A stretch of DNA of 64,000 nucleotides from an uncultured Thioclava sp. (GTDB lineage: Bacteria > Pseudomonadota > Alphaproteobacteria > Rhodobacterales > Rhodobacteraceae): contig NZ_CAJYBT010000008.1 of assembly GCF_913064665.1 (NCBI RefSeq), forward strand, positions 52,541 through 116,540, written 5' to 3'. Below are positions 27,214 through 37,062 of the stretch, one piece after another. Below the pieces are notes generated by a model. That model was given only the letters and a program-made list of their open reading frames with translations, searched no databases and had not been told where the DNA came from. The number at the start of each line of letters is the position of its first letter. Position 1 is the first letter of the stretch. Position numbers and translations under genes: made by a program.

Positions 27214-28647
27214 CTAGCTGACGCGGCGGCTTTCAGTCACGCTTAGGGGAAACACCTTGGCCGGGTTGAGTAGCCATTTGGGATCGAACACATCCTTGAC
27301 GCGCAGCTGTGCCTCTAGATCGGCGGGGGCGAATTGTACCGTCATCAGATCGCGCTTTTCGATGCCGACACCATGTTCGCCTGTCAAACAGCCGCCCACC
27401 TCGACGCAGAGTTTCAGGATCTCGGCCCCCAACTGTTCGCACAACTCCTGCTGGCCTGCCTCGTTGGCATTATACAGGATCAGCGGGTGCATATTGCCAT
27501 CGCCCGCATGGAACACGTTGGCCACATCCAGACCGAACTCTTTCGACAATTCCCCGATCCGGCGCAGCACGAAGGGCAATTCATTGACCGGAATTGTGCC
27601 ATCGAGACACATGTAATCGTTGATCTGTCCCATCGCGCCAAAGGCCGATTTGCGTCCCAACCAAATGCGCGCGGCCTCGTCCGCCGAGCCAGCTTCGCGG
27701 AACTCCACCGGGTCATGGCGAGTCGCGATCTGGCGGATCATGCCGATCTGCTCGTCGATTTCGGCACCCGAGCCTTCGCATTCCACAATCAAAAGCGCCT
27801 CGCAATCGGGGTAGCCGGCATGACAAAACGCCTCGGTCGCGCGGATGCAGGGGCGGTCCATGAATTCGATCGCGACCGGCAAGATCCCGGCGCGGATGAT
27901 ATCGGCGACGCAAGCGCCGGCGATTTCATTGCTGGAAAATCCGATCAGCACGGGGCGCGCGCCCTCGGGCTTGGGCAGGATTTTCAGCGTCGCCTCGGTG
28001 ACGACGCCCAATTGCCCCTCCGAGCCGCAGATCAACCCCAGCAGATCAAGCCCGCCAGAATCCAGATAGGCACCGCCAATCTCGACCACTTCGCCCGCCA
28101 TGCTGACCATCGTCACGCCCAGCAGATTGTTCGTCGTCACGCCGTATTTCAGGCAATGCGCGCCACCCGAATTCATCGCTATATTGCCCGAGATCGCGCA
28201 GGCAAGCTGGCTGGACGGGTCAGGGGCGTAAAACCAGCCATCGCTTTCCACGGCACCGGTGACCGACAGGTTGGTGCGCCCGGCCTGAACGCGAATAAAA
28301 CGGTTGTCGTAATCGGTTTCCAGCACGCCATTCATCCGCGCCAGCCCCAACACCACCGAATCGGCTTGCGGCATCGAGCCCCCCGCCAGCGAGGTGCCCG
28401 CTCCGCGCGGCACCACCGGCACGCCAAGTTCGTGCAGCAGCTTCAGCGCGGCGGAGACCTCAGCAGTTGAGCGCGGTAAAATCACTGCAAGAGGCTGGCA
28501 GCGATAGGCCGAAAGCGCATCGCATTCATAGGCGCGGGTCTCGGCGGGGTCGTCAATTACGGCATCGCGGGGCAGAACCTCGCGCAGGCGCGCCACGATC
28601 TGCGCCTTATTGGCAAGCAAATCGGCGTTGGGTATCGGCATTTGCAT
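27214..28647 (-). CDS. glcD: Glycolate oxidase subunit GlcD (FAD-linked)
   Basis: A 477-residue FAD-linked oxidase of the vanillyl-alcohol-oxidase fold that oxidises glycolate to glyoxylate. The PP-loop VPRGAGTSLAGG is near residue 81; the C-terminal FAD-oxidase domain has HAGDGNMHPLILY and ends with GEHGVGIEKRD and the terminal KWLLNPAKVF. The ATG at 28647 has an excellent GGAGGAGACGCC site; a 12-codon upstream extension is rejected. It is the first gene of glcDEF. A promoter-like sequence with flanking inverted half-sites lies just upstream. Confidence 0.96.
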   Translation of the reverse strand: MQMPIPNADLLANKAQIVARLREVLPRDAVIDDPAETRAYECDALSAYRCQPLAVILPRSTAEVSAALKLLHELGVPVVPRGAGTSLAGGSMPQADSVVLGLARMNGVLETDYDNRFIRVQAGRTNLSVTGAVESDGWFYAPDPSSQLACAISGNIAMNSGGAHCLKYGVTTNNLLGVTMVSMAGEVVEIGGAYLDSGGLDLLGLICGSEGQLGVVTEATLKILPKPEGARPVLIGFSSNEIAGACVADIIRAGILPVAIEFMDRPCIRATEAFCHAGYPDCEALLIVECEGSGAEIDEQIGMIRQIATRHDPVEFREAGSADEAARIWLGRKSAFGAMGQINDYMCLDGTIPVNELPFVLRRIGELSKEFGLDVANVFHAGDGNMHPLILYNANEAGQQELCEQLGAEILKLCVEVGGCLTGEHGVGIEKRDLMTVQFAPADLEAQLRVKDVFDPKWLLNPAKVFPLSVTESRRVS

Positions 28648-28662
28648 GGCGTCTCCTCCCGT

Positions 28663-28699
28663 TTGGTCAGAAATTATAACCAATTCTGGCGCGTGACAA
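28663..28699 (-). promoter_or_regulatory. Candidate glcD promoter with palindromic operator
   Basis: On the minus strand TTGTCA (28699-28694) and a perfect TATAAT (28678-28673) are 15 bases apart. TTGGT and ACCAA half-sites flank the -10 box with an 11-base spacer (28663-28683). Regulator identity is unknown. Confidence 0.45.
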
Positions 28700-28727
28700 G
28701 CCCGCTCCTCTCACGCTAACAGAGAGC

Positions 28728-29429
28728 ATGACAGAAAACAGTCTCTTTGGCCCGCTTACACCGCTCGATTTGATCGCGCTTGTCGTGCTGGTGATCTGCT
28801 GGCTTGCGATTGGCTGGTTGACCGAGCATCCGCCCGCACATCGTCCCTCGATGGGGAAATTGATGGAGAGCTATCGCCGCGAATGGATGCGCCAATTGGT
28901 GACGCGCCAGCCGCGCATTTTTGATAGTGCGATGGTGGATGGGCTGCGGCAATCGACGACGTTTTTCGCCTCGACTGCCCTGATCGCGATTGGCGGCGGG
29001 CTGGCGCTAATCGCCAATCCTAAACCGCTAACCGATATCGCGAGCGATTTTGCGTTTGCGCAGGGTCCAGCGTTGCTTTGGGAGGCGCGCATTATCACGG
29101 CGGTGCTATTTGGAGCCAATGCGTTCTTGAAATTCGTCTGGTCGCATCGGCTGTTTTCTTATGCCGCGATTGCGATGGCGGCGGTGCCCAATGAACCCGA
29201 CGATCCGCTGGCGTATCCGCGCGCGGCCCAAGCGGCGCAGATCAATATTAATGCCGCCAAAAGCTTCAATCGCGGGCTGCGTTCGGTGTATTTTGCGCTG
29301 GCGACGCTATCTTGGTTGCTTGGCCCGGCCGCGCTGATTGTGACGACCCTGTTTACCACCGCGATGTTGTGGCGGCGTGAATTCGCCTCGGAGTCGCGGC
29401 GCGCTTTGTTGGAGAACAAACCCGACTGA
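28728..29429 (+). CDS. DUF599 family membrane protein
   Basis: A 233-residue inner-membrane protein of the DUF599 family. There are four hydrophobic segments (about residues 13-31, 77-97, 118-150, 190-215) and a conserved cytoplasmic RREWMRQLVTR. The function is unknown. It is divergent from glcD with 80 bases between starts and appears to be monocistronic, ending 22 bases before the convergent thiQ stop. Confidence 0.85.
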   Translation: MTENSLFGPLTPLDLIALVVLVICWLAIGWLTEHPPAHRPSMGKLMESYRREWMRQLVTRQPRIFDSAMVDGLRQSTTFFASTALIAIGGGLALIANPKPLTDIASDFAFAQGPALLWEARIITAVLFGANAFLKFVWSHRLFSYAAIAMAAVPNEPDDPLAYPRAAQAAQININAAKSFNRGLRSVYFALATLSWLLGPAALIVTTLFTTAMLWRREFASESRRALLENKPD

Positions 29430-29451
29430 GCGCCGCAGTTTGGGGCCGCGA

Positions 29452-30147
29452 TCACGCGCCCAAATACGCGCGCAGGCTAGGCGGCGGCGCGTTCAGCAGC
29501 GTCTCTGTGTCTTGGGGGGCAAGCGCCACACCATCGGCCACCAGCACGGTTTGTGGGCATAGCGCGCGGGCATCCTCGGGGTCGTGACTGACCATTAGAA
29601 CCGTCGTGCCTTGTTCCCGCGCAATCTGTGCCACCAGCGCCAGCATTTCCGCCTTTAGCGCCGGGCCAAGCGCGGCAAAGGGTTCATCCAGCAGCAGCAT
29701 CGGACGCGCGCGCAGTAGGGCACGCGCCAGCGCCGCGCGGCTTTGTTGGCCACCTGACAGTTGGCCGGGCTTGCGCGCCCCCATCCCCTCAAGGCCTGCT
29801 CGGATCAGCGCGGTTTCAATGCGGGCGTGATCGGGCGCATCGACCTTGCCATCGGGGTTCAGCCCCAATGCGAGATTGCGGGTTACGCTGAGATGGGGAA
29901 ACAGGTTTTGATCTTGAAACAGGATCGACAGCGGGCGCGCACCGGGATCGGTTTGGGTGATGTCCTTGCCGTGCCACAAAACGCGGCCCTGAGAGGGGGC
30001 AAGAAACCCCGCGATCACCGAAAGCAGCGTGGATTTCCCTGCGCCCGAGGGGCCGATCACGGCAACCCGCGCGCCTGCTGGGATCGACAGATCGGCGCCA
30101 AGGTGGAAATCGCCTTGTTTGATCAATAGTTTATCGAGGGTCAGCAT
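29452..30147 (-). CDS. thiQ: Thiamine ABC transporter ATP-binding protein
   Basis: A 231-residue ABC ATPase. Walker A is GPSGAGKST near residue 33, the signature LSGGQQSRAALARAL is near 130, and Walker B LLLDEPFAALGP follows. It powers thiamine (pyrophosphate) import with ThiP and ThiB. The ATG at 30147 overlaps thiP by 17 bases; an in-frame TTG six codons earlier is less likely. Confidence 0.94.
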   Translation of the reverse strand: MLTLDKLLIKQGDFHLGADLSIPAGARVAVIGPSGAGKSTLLSVIAGFLAPSQGRVLWHGKDITQTDPGARPLSILFQDQNLFPHLSVTRNLALGLNPDGKVDAPDHARIETALIRAGLEGMGARKPGQLSGGQQSRAALARALLRARPMLLLDEPFAALGPALKAEMLALVAQIAREQGTTVLMVSHDPEDARALCPQTVLVADGVALAPQDTETLLNAPPPSLRAYLGA

Positions 30148-31681
30148 GATGTCCCAATCGGTCAAACGCCCAGAACAGCGCGAAGGTGAGGATCAGCAGC
30201 AAGCTTGCCGCTCCCGCTGCCTGATCCATGCGATACGATCCCATCAGTTGGAACAGCGCCAGCGGCAGGGTACGGGTTTGCCCATCGGAAAACAGCGTGA
30301 TCACGCCCAGATCACCCATTGAAAACGCCGCCGCCAGCCCCGCCGAAAACCCCAAGGGCCGGGCGAGGCGGGGCAGCGTCAGCAAACGCAGTCGGGCAAT
30401 CCCGCGCAGCCCCAGCGAGGCGGCGAGCCGGTCGTAATCGGTCTGAAGCGTGCGGATCTCGGGCAGCAGGATGCGCGTGGCGAAGGGCACCGACAGCGCG
30501 GCATTGGTCAGCAGCACCATCGGCAGGGCAAGGCTGGTGGGGTTCACAAAGGGGCGCGCGATCAGGAAGGCCCCTGTGCCCATCACCAGTGCCGAGGCGG
30601 TCATCGGCAGCATCGCCGTGATCTCGGCCCAGCGGTGACGCGTCGCGGCCAACGCGAGGGGCAGCGCGACGCACAGGGTCGCAAGCGTTGAGGCGAGCGC
30701 AATGATAAGCGAGGTCGCGGTGGCGCTCCAGATCATCGGTGGGAGGCTGGTCAGCGCGGGTAGGCCTCGGGCGAAAACGGCGCCAATCGGGGTGAGTAGA
30801 AAAGCGGCGGCCAGCACGATTGCAGCCCCGTCCAGAACGGTATGCGCCGCTCCGCCCGAGAGTTGCGCAATCGGCGCGAGATTGCGGTCATGGCCCGCGC
30901 CAAAGCTGGCGGGCAGCGTCACGCGCGCCGCGATTAGCAGGGCCGTGACCGAAATCGCGACCTGCACCAGCGCAAGGCTGGCGGCCCGGCCCATGTCAAA
31001 ATCGAAGCGGAACGCCTGATAAATCGCCAGCTCAACCGTAGTCGCGCGCGGTCCGCCGCCCAGCGTCAGCGCCACGGCGAAAGAGGTCAGGCAGACGAGG
31101 AAAATTGCGAGAAACGCTCCGGGCAGCACCGCTCGCAGCATCGGGCGTTCCAGCTGGCGCGTAGTTTGGGCGGAACCAAATCCAAGGCTGGCGGCAAGGC
31201 GGAAGCGCTCGGACGGGATCGCCTGCCAGCCATGCAGGATCATCCGCGTGGCCAACGGCAAGTTGAAGAACACATGCGCCACGATCACGCCTTGCGCGCC
31301 GTAAATCGAGAGCGGTTCAATACCGAAATGTCCCAGGGCTGCGTTGATGAACCCGCGCCGCCCGAACACCGCGATCAACCCGAAAACGGCCACGATCACC
31401 GGCAGAATGAAGGGTGCGCCCATCAGCGAGATCAGCAGATCGCGCCCGGCAAAGCGGCGGCGATGCAGCGCGCGCGCTACCGAAATCGCCAGCGCGCAGG
31501 AGATCAGCGCCGAGAGCGCCGCCTGCCACAGCGTAAAGCGGATCGCGGCCAGATCACTGGCGCGCAATCCGCTCAACCCGCCCGCGCGGATTGCCACCGC
31601 CGCCAGCGTGCCGATCACGAGCGCGGCCAGAACCGCGCCCGCAACCGCCGCCGGGGCTATTTCGCGAGCGCGCGCTGCCAT
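30131..31681 (-). CDS. thiP: Thiamine ABC transporter permease
   Basis: A 516-residue permease with about twelve hydrophobic segments and two binding-protein-dependent transport domains in tandem, the known ThiP arrangement. The EAA-loop motifs are seen near residues 160-175 (ERFRLAASLGFG) and 430-445 (YDRLAASLGLRG). It overlaps thiB by 25 bases and thiQ by 17, so the three are translated together. Confidence 0.94.
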   Translation of the reverse strand: MAARAREIAPAAVAGAVLAALVIGTLAAVAIRAGGLSGLRASDLAAIRFTLWQAALSALISCALAISVARALHRRRFAGRDLLISLMGAPFILPVIVAVFGLIAVFGRRGFINAALGHFGIEPLSIYGAQGVIVAHVFFNLPLATRMILHGWQAIPSERFRLAASLGFGSAQTTRQLERPMLRAVLPGAFLAIFLVCLTSFAVALTLGGGPRATTVELAIYQAFRFDFDMGRAASLALVQVAISVTALLIAARVTLPASFGAGHDRNLAPIAQLSGGAAHTVLDGAAIVLAAAFLLTPIGAVFARGLPALTSLPPMIWSATATSLIIALASTLATLCVALPLALAATRHRWAEITAMLPMTASALVMGTGAFLIARPFVNPTSLALPMVLLTNAALSVPFATRILLPEIRTLQTDYDRLAASLGLRGIARLRLLTLPRLARPLGFSAGLAAAFSMGDLGVITLFSDGQTRTLPLALFQLMGSYRMDQAAGAASLLLILTFALFWAFDRLGHHADPR

Positions 31682-32649
31682 TCTTCCAACGCGGGTCCGC
31701 GCAGTTTTTCGGCCTCGGCCTCTCCGATATACAGCGTCTTGTCGGGCATAGGCAGGTCTTGGAACACCTTGGGCAGTTGGTCATGGGGCAGCTTGGCCGG
31801 GAATGACCAGTTGGCGGTGACGATCATCTTCTGGAACGCGGGGCTCAGGATGTAATCCATGAATTTCTGCGCCAGTTCCGGGTGCTTCGAGGATTTGAGC
31901 TGGGCGGCCAGTTCGGGGGTGAAATAATGCCCCTCGGGGAAGATCGCGGCGAGTTTGCTGTCGTCGTTTTCGGCCATGATGTGATAGGCGGGCGAGGTGA
32001 CGTAGCTCAGCACCATGTCGGCCTCGCCATCGGTGAACATCCCGTAAGCCTCGGACCAGCCCGGCGTCACGGTCAGGATTTTCGGCGCAAGCTTTTCCCA
32101 CGCGGCCTCGGCCTGATCACCATAGATCGCTTTGACCCAAAGCAGCAGCGACAGCCCTGCGATAGAGCTGCGCGGGTCTTCGATCACGATTTTATAGGCG
32201 TCTTTCGGAGCGTCGAGCAGCTCGGCAAAACTATGGGGCGGGTTTTTCAGCTTGGTCTTGTCATAGACAAAGGCCAGATCGGACCAATCGAAGGGCAGAA
32301 AAATCGGATCATCCCATTTCACCGGCATGCTCAGATTCGAGGTGTCCTCGTTATGGGGCGCAAACAGGCCGGTGGCGCGGGCCTTGGCGGTGACATCGGT
32401 GTTGAGCCCGATCACCACATCGGCCGAGGTCTTATCGCCTTCGAGCATCACGCGCGGCAGTACGTCGCCTGCGACGAATTTGAGGTCGCAATCGCAGATC
32501 GCCTCAAAGCCCTTTTCGATTGCGGGGCCGGGGCCCCATTCGCTGGTGAAATAATCAGGTGCGTAAACTGTGAGTACGGGCTTGTCCTGCGCAACCGCCA
32601 TCGTGGCGATCAGGCTTAGGGCTCCCGCAAGCATCAGGGTGGATTTCAT
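31657..32649 (-). CDS. thiB: Thiamine ABC transporter substrate-binding protein
   Basis: A 330-residue periplasmic binding protein with a signal peptide (residues 1-20, ending AVAQ). The mature protein begins with the typical LTVYAPDYFTSEWGPGP, and family blocks such as YDWSDLAFVYDKTK-like and GWSEAYGMFTDGEADMVLSY identify ThiB. It captures thiamine or its phosphates for ThiPQ. It is the first gene of the operon and is preceded by a TPP riboswitch. Confidence 0.95.
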   Translation of the reverse strand: MKSTLMLAGALSLIATMAVAQDKPVLTVYAPDYFTSEWGPGPAIEKGFEAICDCDLKFVAGDVLPRVMLEGDKTSADVVIGLNTDVTAKARATGLFAPHNEDTSNLSMPVKWDDPIFLPFDWSDLAFVYDKTKLKNPPHSFAELLDAPKDAYKIVIEDPRSSIAGLSLLLWVKAIYGDQAEAAWEKLAPKILTVTPGWSEAYGMFTDGEADMVLSYVTSPAYHIMAENDDSKLAAIFPEGHYFTPELAAQLKSSKHPELAQKFMDYILSPAFQKMIVTANWSFPAKLPHDQLPKVFQDLPMPDKTLYIGEAEAEKLRGPALEEWQRALAK

Positions 32650-32698
32650 GTCTCACTCCAAGGGCTTGCCGGGCGGAGTGGGGCCGGGAGATCCGACT

Positions 32699-32788
32699 AC
32701 CTTCCCTCCGCCGGTCTTAACCGGTTCAGGTTCAACGGGTTCGCGATTGTCGCATCTCAGCCGGATTTGCACCGGCACCCCGAGGTAG
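32699..32788 (-). promoter_or_regulatory. TPP riboswitch (THI element) controlling thiBPQ
   Basis: The minus strand carries the conserved aptamer blocks in order: CTCGGGGTGCC near 32784-32774, GGCTGAGAT near 32762, ACCCGTTGAACCTGA near 32740-32725, then GGCGGAGGGAAGGT at 32712-32699. It ends about 50 bases before the thiB ATG. This arrangement shuts the thiamine-uptake operon off when thiamine pyrophosphate is abundant. Confidence 0.95.
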
Positions 32789-32879
32789 GTCACAAACTAA
32801 AGAGCGCCGCGCCGGGGTGCAAGGGCTTTCCCGGCGCGATCTGTGTTATGGCGCGCTATGCGCGGTGCCGTCGGGCCGG

Positions 32880-34241
32880 TTAATGCGGCTTGGCATAGCG
32901 CGCGAGTTCCTCTTCGGCGGCCTCGTCGATATCCAGATCGTCGCTTGCGGTGCCGGCATTGGGGTCGTTGAAGACATCCATGTCCAACTGTCCCTCGGTC
33001 TTGGCGACAATCGCCGTGACGACCGCATCACCGGTAATGTTGACTGCGGTGCGGATCATATCCATCAGCCGGTCCACGCCAAGGATCAGCGCGATCCCCT
33101 CAATCGGCAGGCCGACCTGGCTGAGCACCATCGTCAGCATTACAAGCCCCACACCCGGCACGCCCGCCGTCCCGATAGAGGCCAGAACCGCCATCGCGAT
33201 CACCGTCAGATAGCCGCCAAGACCAAGGTCGATGCCATAGACATTGGCCAGAAACACCGTGGCGACGCCCTGCATGATCGCGGTGCCATCCATGTTGATC
33301 GTCGCTCCGAACGGGATGCAGAAGGACGCAACCGAGTTCTTCGCGCCCATTCTCTCGGTGACACAGCGCAGCGTGACGGGGATGGTGGCGTTGGAGGAGG
33401 CGGTCGAGAAGGCAAAGATCTGCGCGGGGCGGATTTTGCGCATGAAGGTAATCGGGTTCAGGCCCGAGAACACCTTGAGAAAGATCATCAATGTGCCAAA
33501 CAGGTGCAGCATTAGCGCAAAAATCAGCGTTAGCACATAGGCCAGCACCGGCACGAACAGATCAATGCCCTGCTCGGTAAAGGTCTTGGCAATCAGTGCA
33601 AACACCCCGATCGGGGCCGCGGCCATGACGATGGCGACGATCTTCATCATCACCTCGTTCATATATTCGGACGCTTCGACAAAGCCCTTGGACTGATGGC
33701 CCAGCATCAGCACCGCAATGCCCAGAATGATCGTGTAAAAGATGATCTGCAGCATCTCGCCATTGGCGAATGCCGCGACCGGGTTGGTCGGCACAATCCC
33801 GGCAAACACATCCCAGACCGAGGGGGCCTCTTTGCCCGTGATGCCCGAGGTATCGACCCCCGCCATGTCAAAGCCCTTGCCCGGCCCGATCAGCGTGGCG
33901 ATCAGAATGGCAACCGCAATCGCGACCGCCGTGGTCAGCATATAAAGCCCAAAGCTTTTGCCGCCGACACGGCCCAGAATGCGGATATCGCCAATCCCTG
34001 TGACTCCGCAAATCAGCGAGAAGAAAACCAGCGGCACCACCAGCATCTTGAGCGCGTTGACAAACATCTTGCCCACCATCGCAAACAGCCCGCCTACGAT
34101 CTGAGTGTTGATGAAACTGGAATCGATGGCGTTAAAAATGACGCCCACAATGATGCCCGCGACCATCGCAAACATGATCTGCGCGGTAAGTGAAATTTTC
34201 TTTCGCCCGCCCGAGGGGTGCGGAGGTGTTGTGGTTGTCAT
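32880..34241 (-). CDS. Dicarboxylate/amino acid:cation symporter (DAACS family)
   Basis: A 453-residue secondary transporter of the GltP/DctA family. It has eight hydrophobic helices and the two re-entrant loops: the serine-rich [14 protein letters not shown] near residue 285 and the [14 protein letters not shown] segment near 370. [15 protein letters not shown] carries the NMDGT sodium/substrate motif. An acidic C-terminal tail follows (residues 425-450). It imports C4-dicarboxylates or acidic amino acids with Na+ or H+; which one cannot be told. It stands alone and is divergent from aroC. Confidence 0.93.
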   Translation of the reverse strand: MTTTTPPHPSGGRKKISLTAQIMFAMVAGIIVGVIFNAIDSSFINTQIVGGLFAMVGKMFVNALKMLVVPLVFFSLICGVTGIGDIRILGRVGGKSFGLYMLTTAVAIAVAILIATLIGPGKGFDMAGVDTSGITGKEAPSVWDVFAGIVPTNPVAAFANGEMLQIIFYTIILGIAVLMLGHQSKGFVEASEYMNEVMMKIVAIVMAAAPIGVFALIAKTFTEQGIDLFVPVLAYVLTLIFALMLHLFGTLMIFLKVFSGLNPITFMRKIRPAQIFAFSTASSNATIPVTLRCVTERMGAKNSVASFCIPFGATINMDGTAIMQGVATVFLANVYGIDLGLGGYLTVIAMAVLASIGTAGVPGVGLVMLTMVLSQVGLPIEGIALILGVDRLMDMIRTAVNITGDAVVTAIVAKTEGQLDMDVFNDPNAGTASDDLDIDEAAEEELARYAKPH

Positions 34242-34421
34242 CGACGCGTCTCCCTGCTGTCGTTTGTTTCCGTCAGCATGACGCAGTTTTGGTATCGATC
34301 AACCTTTACGTGCAAAGCGCGGCGTATTCGAAGCGATTGCGGTCATCGAGTGCGCACGTTGCCTCAAAGCGGGCAACTTGCTAAGGCGTGGGGGAGTGAA
34401 ACCCGTAAAGGCCGCGTTCCC

Positions 34422-35522
34422 ATGTCGTTCAATTCCTTCGGTCATCTGTTCCGCGTCACCACTTGGGGCGAAAGCCATGGGCCTGCCCTTGGCGCGACGG
34501 TGGATGGCTGCCCGCCCGGCATCGCGATCGACGAGGCCTTTATCCAGCAGTTTCTGGATCGTCGCCGTCCTGGCCAGTCCAAGGAAACCACCCAGCGCAA
34601 GGAGCCCGATGCGGTGCGCATCTTGTCGGGCACATTCGAGGGGCGCACGACCGGCACGCCGATCCAGTTGATGATCGAGAACACCAATCAGCGTTCCAAG
34701 GATTACGGCGAGATCGCGCAGCAGTTCCGCCCCGGTCATGCCGATATCACCTATCATCAGAAATACGGCGTGCGCGATTATCGTGGCGGCGGGCGGTCGA
34801 GCGCGCGTGAAACCGCAGCGCGGGTGGCGGCGGGCGGCGTGGCACAGGCTGTGCTGGCGCAGCTGGTGCCCGATCTGAAAATCTATGGCTACATGGTTCA
34901 GATGGGGGCCAAGCACATCAACCGCGCCCGCTTTGATCGCGACCAGATCCTGCAAAACCCGTTCTTCATTCCCGATGCGCTCGCGGTTGATGAATGGGCC
35001 GATTATCTGGCTGCGATCCGCAAGGGCCAAAATTCGGTCGGCGCCGCGATCGAGGTCGTGGCCGAGGGCTGCCCGGCGGGTCTTGGCGCGCCGATCTATG
35101 CCAAGATGGATACCGAACTGGCCGCCGCGATGATGTCGATCAACGCAGTCAAAGGCGTGGAAATCGGCGAAGGCATGGCCGCTGCCGCGCTGACCGGCGT
35201 GGACAATGCCGATGAGATGGTGATGGGCCCGGATGGCGTGCAATACCTGTCCAACCATGCGGGCGGAATCTTGGGCGGCATCACCACCGGCCAGCCGATT
35301 ACTGTGCGCTTTGCGGTCAAGCCGACCAGCTCGATCCTGACGCCGCGCCGCTCGGTCAACACGCGCGGCGAAGAGGTCGAGGTGATCACCAAGGGCCGCC
35401 ACGATCCCTGCGTTGGCATCCGCGCCGTGCCGGTGGCCGAAGCGATGATGGCCTGCGTGATCCTTGATCAATTCCTGATGGATCGCGGGCAAACGGGTGG
35501 TGTGCGCGGCGTGATTGGCTAA
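34422..35522 (+). CDS. aroC: Chorismate synthase
   Basis: A 366-residue FMN-dependent enzyme of the last common step of the shikimate pathway (EPSP to chorismate). The three family signatures are visible: [18 protein letters not shown] near residue 15, [20 protein letters not shown] near 125, and the [17 protein letters not shown] segment near the C-terminus. The ATG at 34422 is chosen by homology; 68 upstream in-frame codons read through promoter sequence. Confidence 0.97.
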   Translation: MSFNSFGHLFRVTTWGESHGPALGATVDGCPPGIAIDEAFIQQFLDRRRPGQSKETTQRKEPDAVRILSGTFEGRTTGTPIQLMIENTNQRSKDYGEIAQQFRPGHADITYHQKYGVRDYRGGGRSSARETAARVAAGGVAQAVLAQLVPDLKIYGYMVQMGAKHINRARFDRDQILQNPFFIPDALAVDEWADYLAAIRKGQNSVGAAIEVVAEGCPAGLGAPIYAKMDTELAAAMMSINAVKGVEIGEGMAAAALTGVDNADEMVMGPDGVQYLSNHAGGILGGITTGQPITVRFAVKPTSSILTPRRSVNTRGEEVEVITKGRHDPCVGIRAVPVAEAMMACVILDQFLMDRGQTGGVRGVIG

Positions 35523-35927
35523 ATCGCGGGGGCGAGCTGCCCGCCGCAGAACCGGGTCGATCCGAGGCCATGACCAAAGCGGCGTCACGTCCCGTCTTGG
35601 CGTGACGATGCGTTGCATGATGATCGGGTTGCACCTTGCAGCGCTGTTGGTTTATGCACGGCGCGACTCGGCAGGGGGGCTGGCAAAACTGGCCCTTGCA
35701 GAGACTGAAACGACGGGTGGTAGCCGCCCAAATACAGTTTGGCTGCTGATATCTCCTGAGAGCTTTGCCTTATCCAGACGCGCCTTCGCGCCCGCATTGT
35801 CTTTGTGTTTGCGCAGATTGATCCGGTCCGTCGTTGTCGGGTCGCACCGTTTGTGTCCACTTGGGCAAGGTCAGCCGTGGGAACCTCGGCCCGGAGCCGC
35901 AAATCGAAACAAGGAACAGGACATCAC
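35523..35927. other. 405-base gap, no convincing gene
   Basis: No open frame here has family character or a ribosome site. A 7-base stem (CGTCACG 35583-35589 with CGTGACG 35601-35607) about 60 bases past aroC may end its transcript. The rest probably carries the promoter of the transglutaminase gene and may hold decayed coding sequence. Confidence 0.5.
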
Positions 35928-36704
35928 ATGCGCTTTTTGATCGACGTTCAGATGCACTACTGGTTCCCGTATCCCAATACGGTCGCCTTGGCAGTGGAGG
36001 TCGCCCAGACCAGCGGGCAGACGATCTGTAGCGCCAATCTGAACCTTGGTCACTCCGAGGTGTTTCGGATCGCAGCCGATAGCGATGTCGGGGACAGGAT
36101 CTGGGCGCGCGTTCCGGGAAATGAGATGTGGCTGCATTATCAGGCGCAGGTCGAGATTACGCGCTCCAGTGCACCGCTGAATGATCTGCGCGCGATGCCC
36201 CTGCACGAAATTTCCGCCGAAGCCGCCCCGTATCTGCGCCCCTCGCGCTATTGCCAGTCCGACAAGTTCATCTCTTTCGTGAACAAACGGTTTGGTCATC
36301 TGGAAGGGGGCAGCAAGGTCGCCGCCATTCGCGACTGGATCGAGTCGAATTTATCCTATGTTCCGGGCAGTTCGGATTCCGACACCAATGTTCTTGAGAC
36401 CTTCGCAGGGCGGCAAGGCGTGTGTCGCGACTATGCGCATCTGCTGTGCACCATGGTGCGGGCGGCGCAAATTCCGGCCCGTGCGGTCTCGGCCTATGGG
36501 CCCGATGTAGCACCGCAGGATTTCCACGCGGTCGCCGAGGTTTGGCTGGAGGACGCTTGGCATCTGGTCGATGCGACGGGGATGTGTGGTGCGGACAGCA
36601 TGGCGGTGGTTGTCGTCGGGCGCGACGCCTATGACATCGCCTTCATGGAGTCCCAAGCCCCGGCCAATCTGATTTCCCAGACGGTCTCGGTTCAGCGCTG
36701 CTAA
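35928..36704 (+). CDS. Transglutaminase-like domain protein (solitary)
   Basis: A 258-residue protein with an N-terminal beta-rich domain and a transglutaminase-like cysteine protease core. The catalytic Cys is in GVCRDYAHLL near residue 166, the His in DFHAVAEVWL near 201, and the Asp in LVDATG near 217. These proteins cleave or transfer amide bonds. It is a relative of the transglutaminase at 45955 in the Anbu operon but stands alone. The ATG at 35928 has an AAGGAACAGG site. A stem-loop follows at 36729. Confidence 0.88.
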   Translation: MRFLIDVQMHYWFPYPNTVALAVEVAQTSGQTICSANLNLGHSEVFRIAADSDVGDRIWARVPGNEMWLHYQAQVEITRSSAPLNDLRAMPLHEISAEAAPYLRPSRYCQSDKFISFVNKRFGHLEGGSKVAAIRDWIESNLSYVPGSSDSDTNVLETFAGRQGVCRDYAHLLCTMVRAAQIPARAVSAYGPDVAPQDFHAVAEVWLEDAWHLVDATGMCGADSMAVVVVGRDAYDIAFMESQAPANLISQTVSVQRC

Positions 36705-36728
36705 GGCGCGGCGCGCCCGGTTGGGTAT

Positions 36729-36762
36729 GAAAAAAGACCGCCCAGATTAAAGGACGGTCTTT
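36729..36762. terminator. Bidirectional terminator between transglutaminase and ubiK
   Basis: AAAGACCG and CGGTCTTT flank a 14-base loop. The minus-strand transcript ends in six U residues, so it serves ubiK best, with a weaker tail for the plus strand. Confidence 0.8.
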
Positions 36763-36786
36763 CGCAATCGATCCGCAAAGATCATA

Positions 36787-37062
36787 TCACGCGTCGGGTT
36801 TGGCTTTTTTCGCGGCGGGCTTTTGGGCCCCTTCCAGCGCATCAAGGCGCGCCTTGAGCGCGTCGTTTTCTTCGCGCGCCTTTTGCGCCATCGCGCGCAC
36901 CGCGTCGAATTCTTCGCGGGTGACGAAATCACGATCCGCCAGCCAGCGGTCCATCCACGATTTCATCGCAGTTTCGGCCTCGTCTTTCGCGCCTTGAGCC
37001 ACGCCCATGGCGTTGGTCATCAGCTTGGACATTTCGTCGAAAATTTTGTTGGGCGGTTGCAT
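36787..37062 (-). CDS. ubiK: Ubiquinone biosynthesis accessory factor UbiK (BMFP domain)
   Basis: A 91-residue protein of the YqiC/BMFP family that assists ubiquinone hydroxylation enzymes and can bind membranes. It begins with the typical NKIFDEMSKLMTNAMGVAQG and has a C-terminal coiled coil (TREEFDAVRAMAQKAREENDALKARLDALE), followed by a Lys/Ala-rich tail. Two ATGs two codons apart are possible; the GAGGGG site is spaced best for the one at 37062. Confidence 0.88.
   Translation of the reverse strand: MQPPNKIFDEMSKLMTNAMGVAQGAKDEAETAMKSWMDRWLADRDFVTREEFDAVRAMAQKAREENDALKARLDALEGAQKPAAKKAKPDA

Noticed and set aside
31166..31855. Long plus-strand frame opposite thiP and thiB
   Set aside because: A low-complexity Arg/Gln/Asp-rich antisense shadow of the permease gene.
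35585..35902. Minus-strand frame in the gap after aroC; another frame there briefly reads INLRK
   Set aside because: The INLRK stretch recalls DUF4169 proteins, but there is no start codon, ribosome site or continued homology; I could not support a gene.
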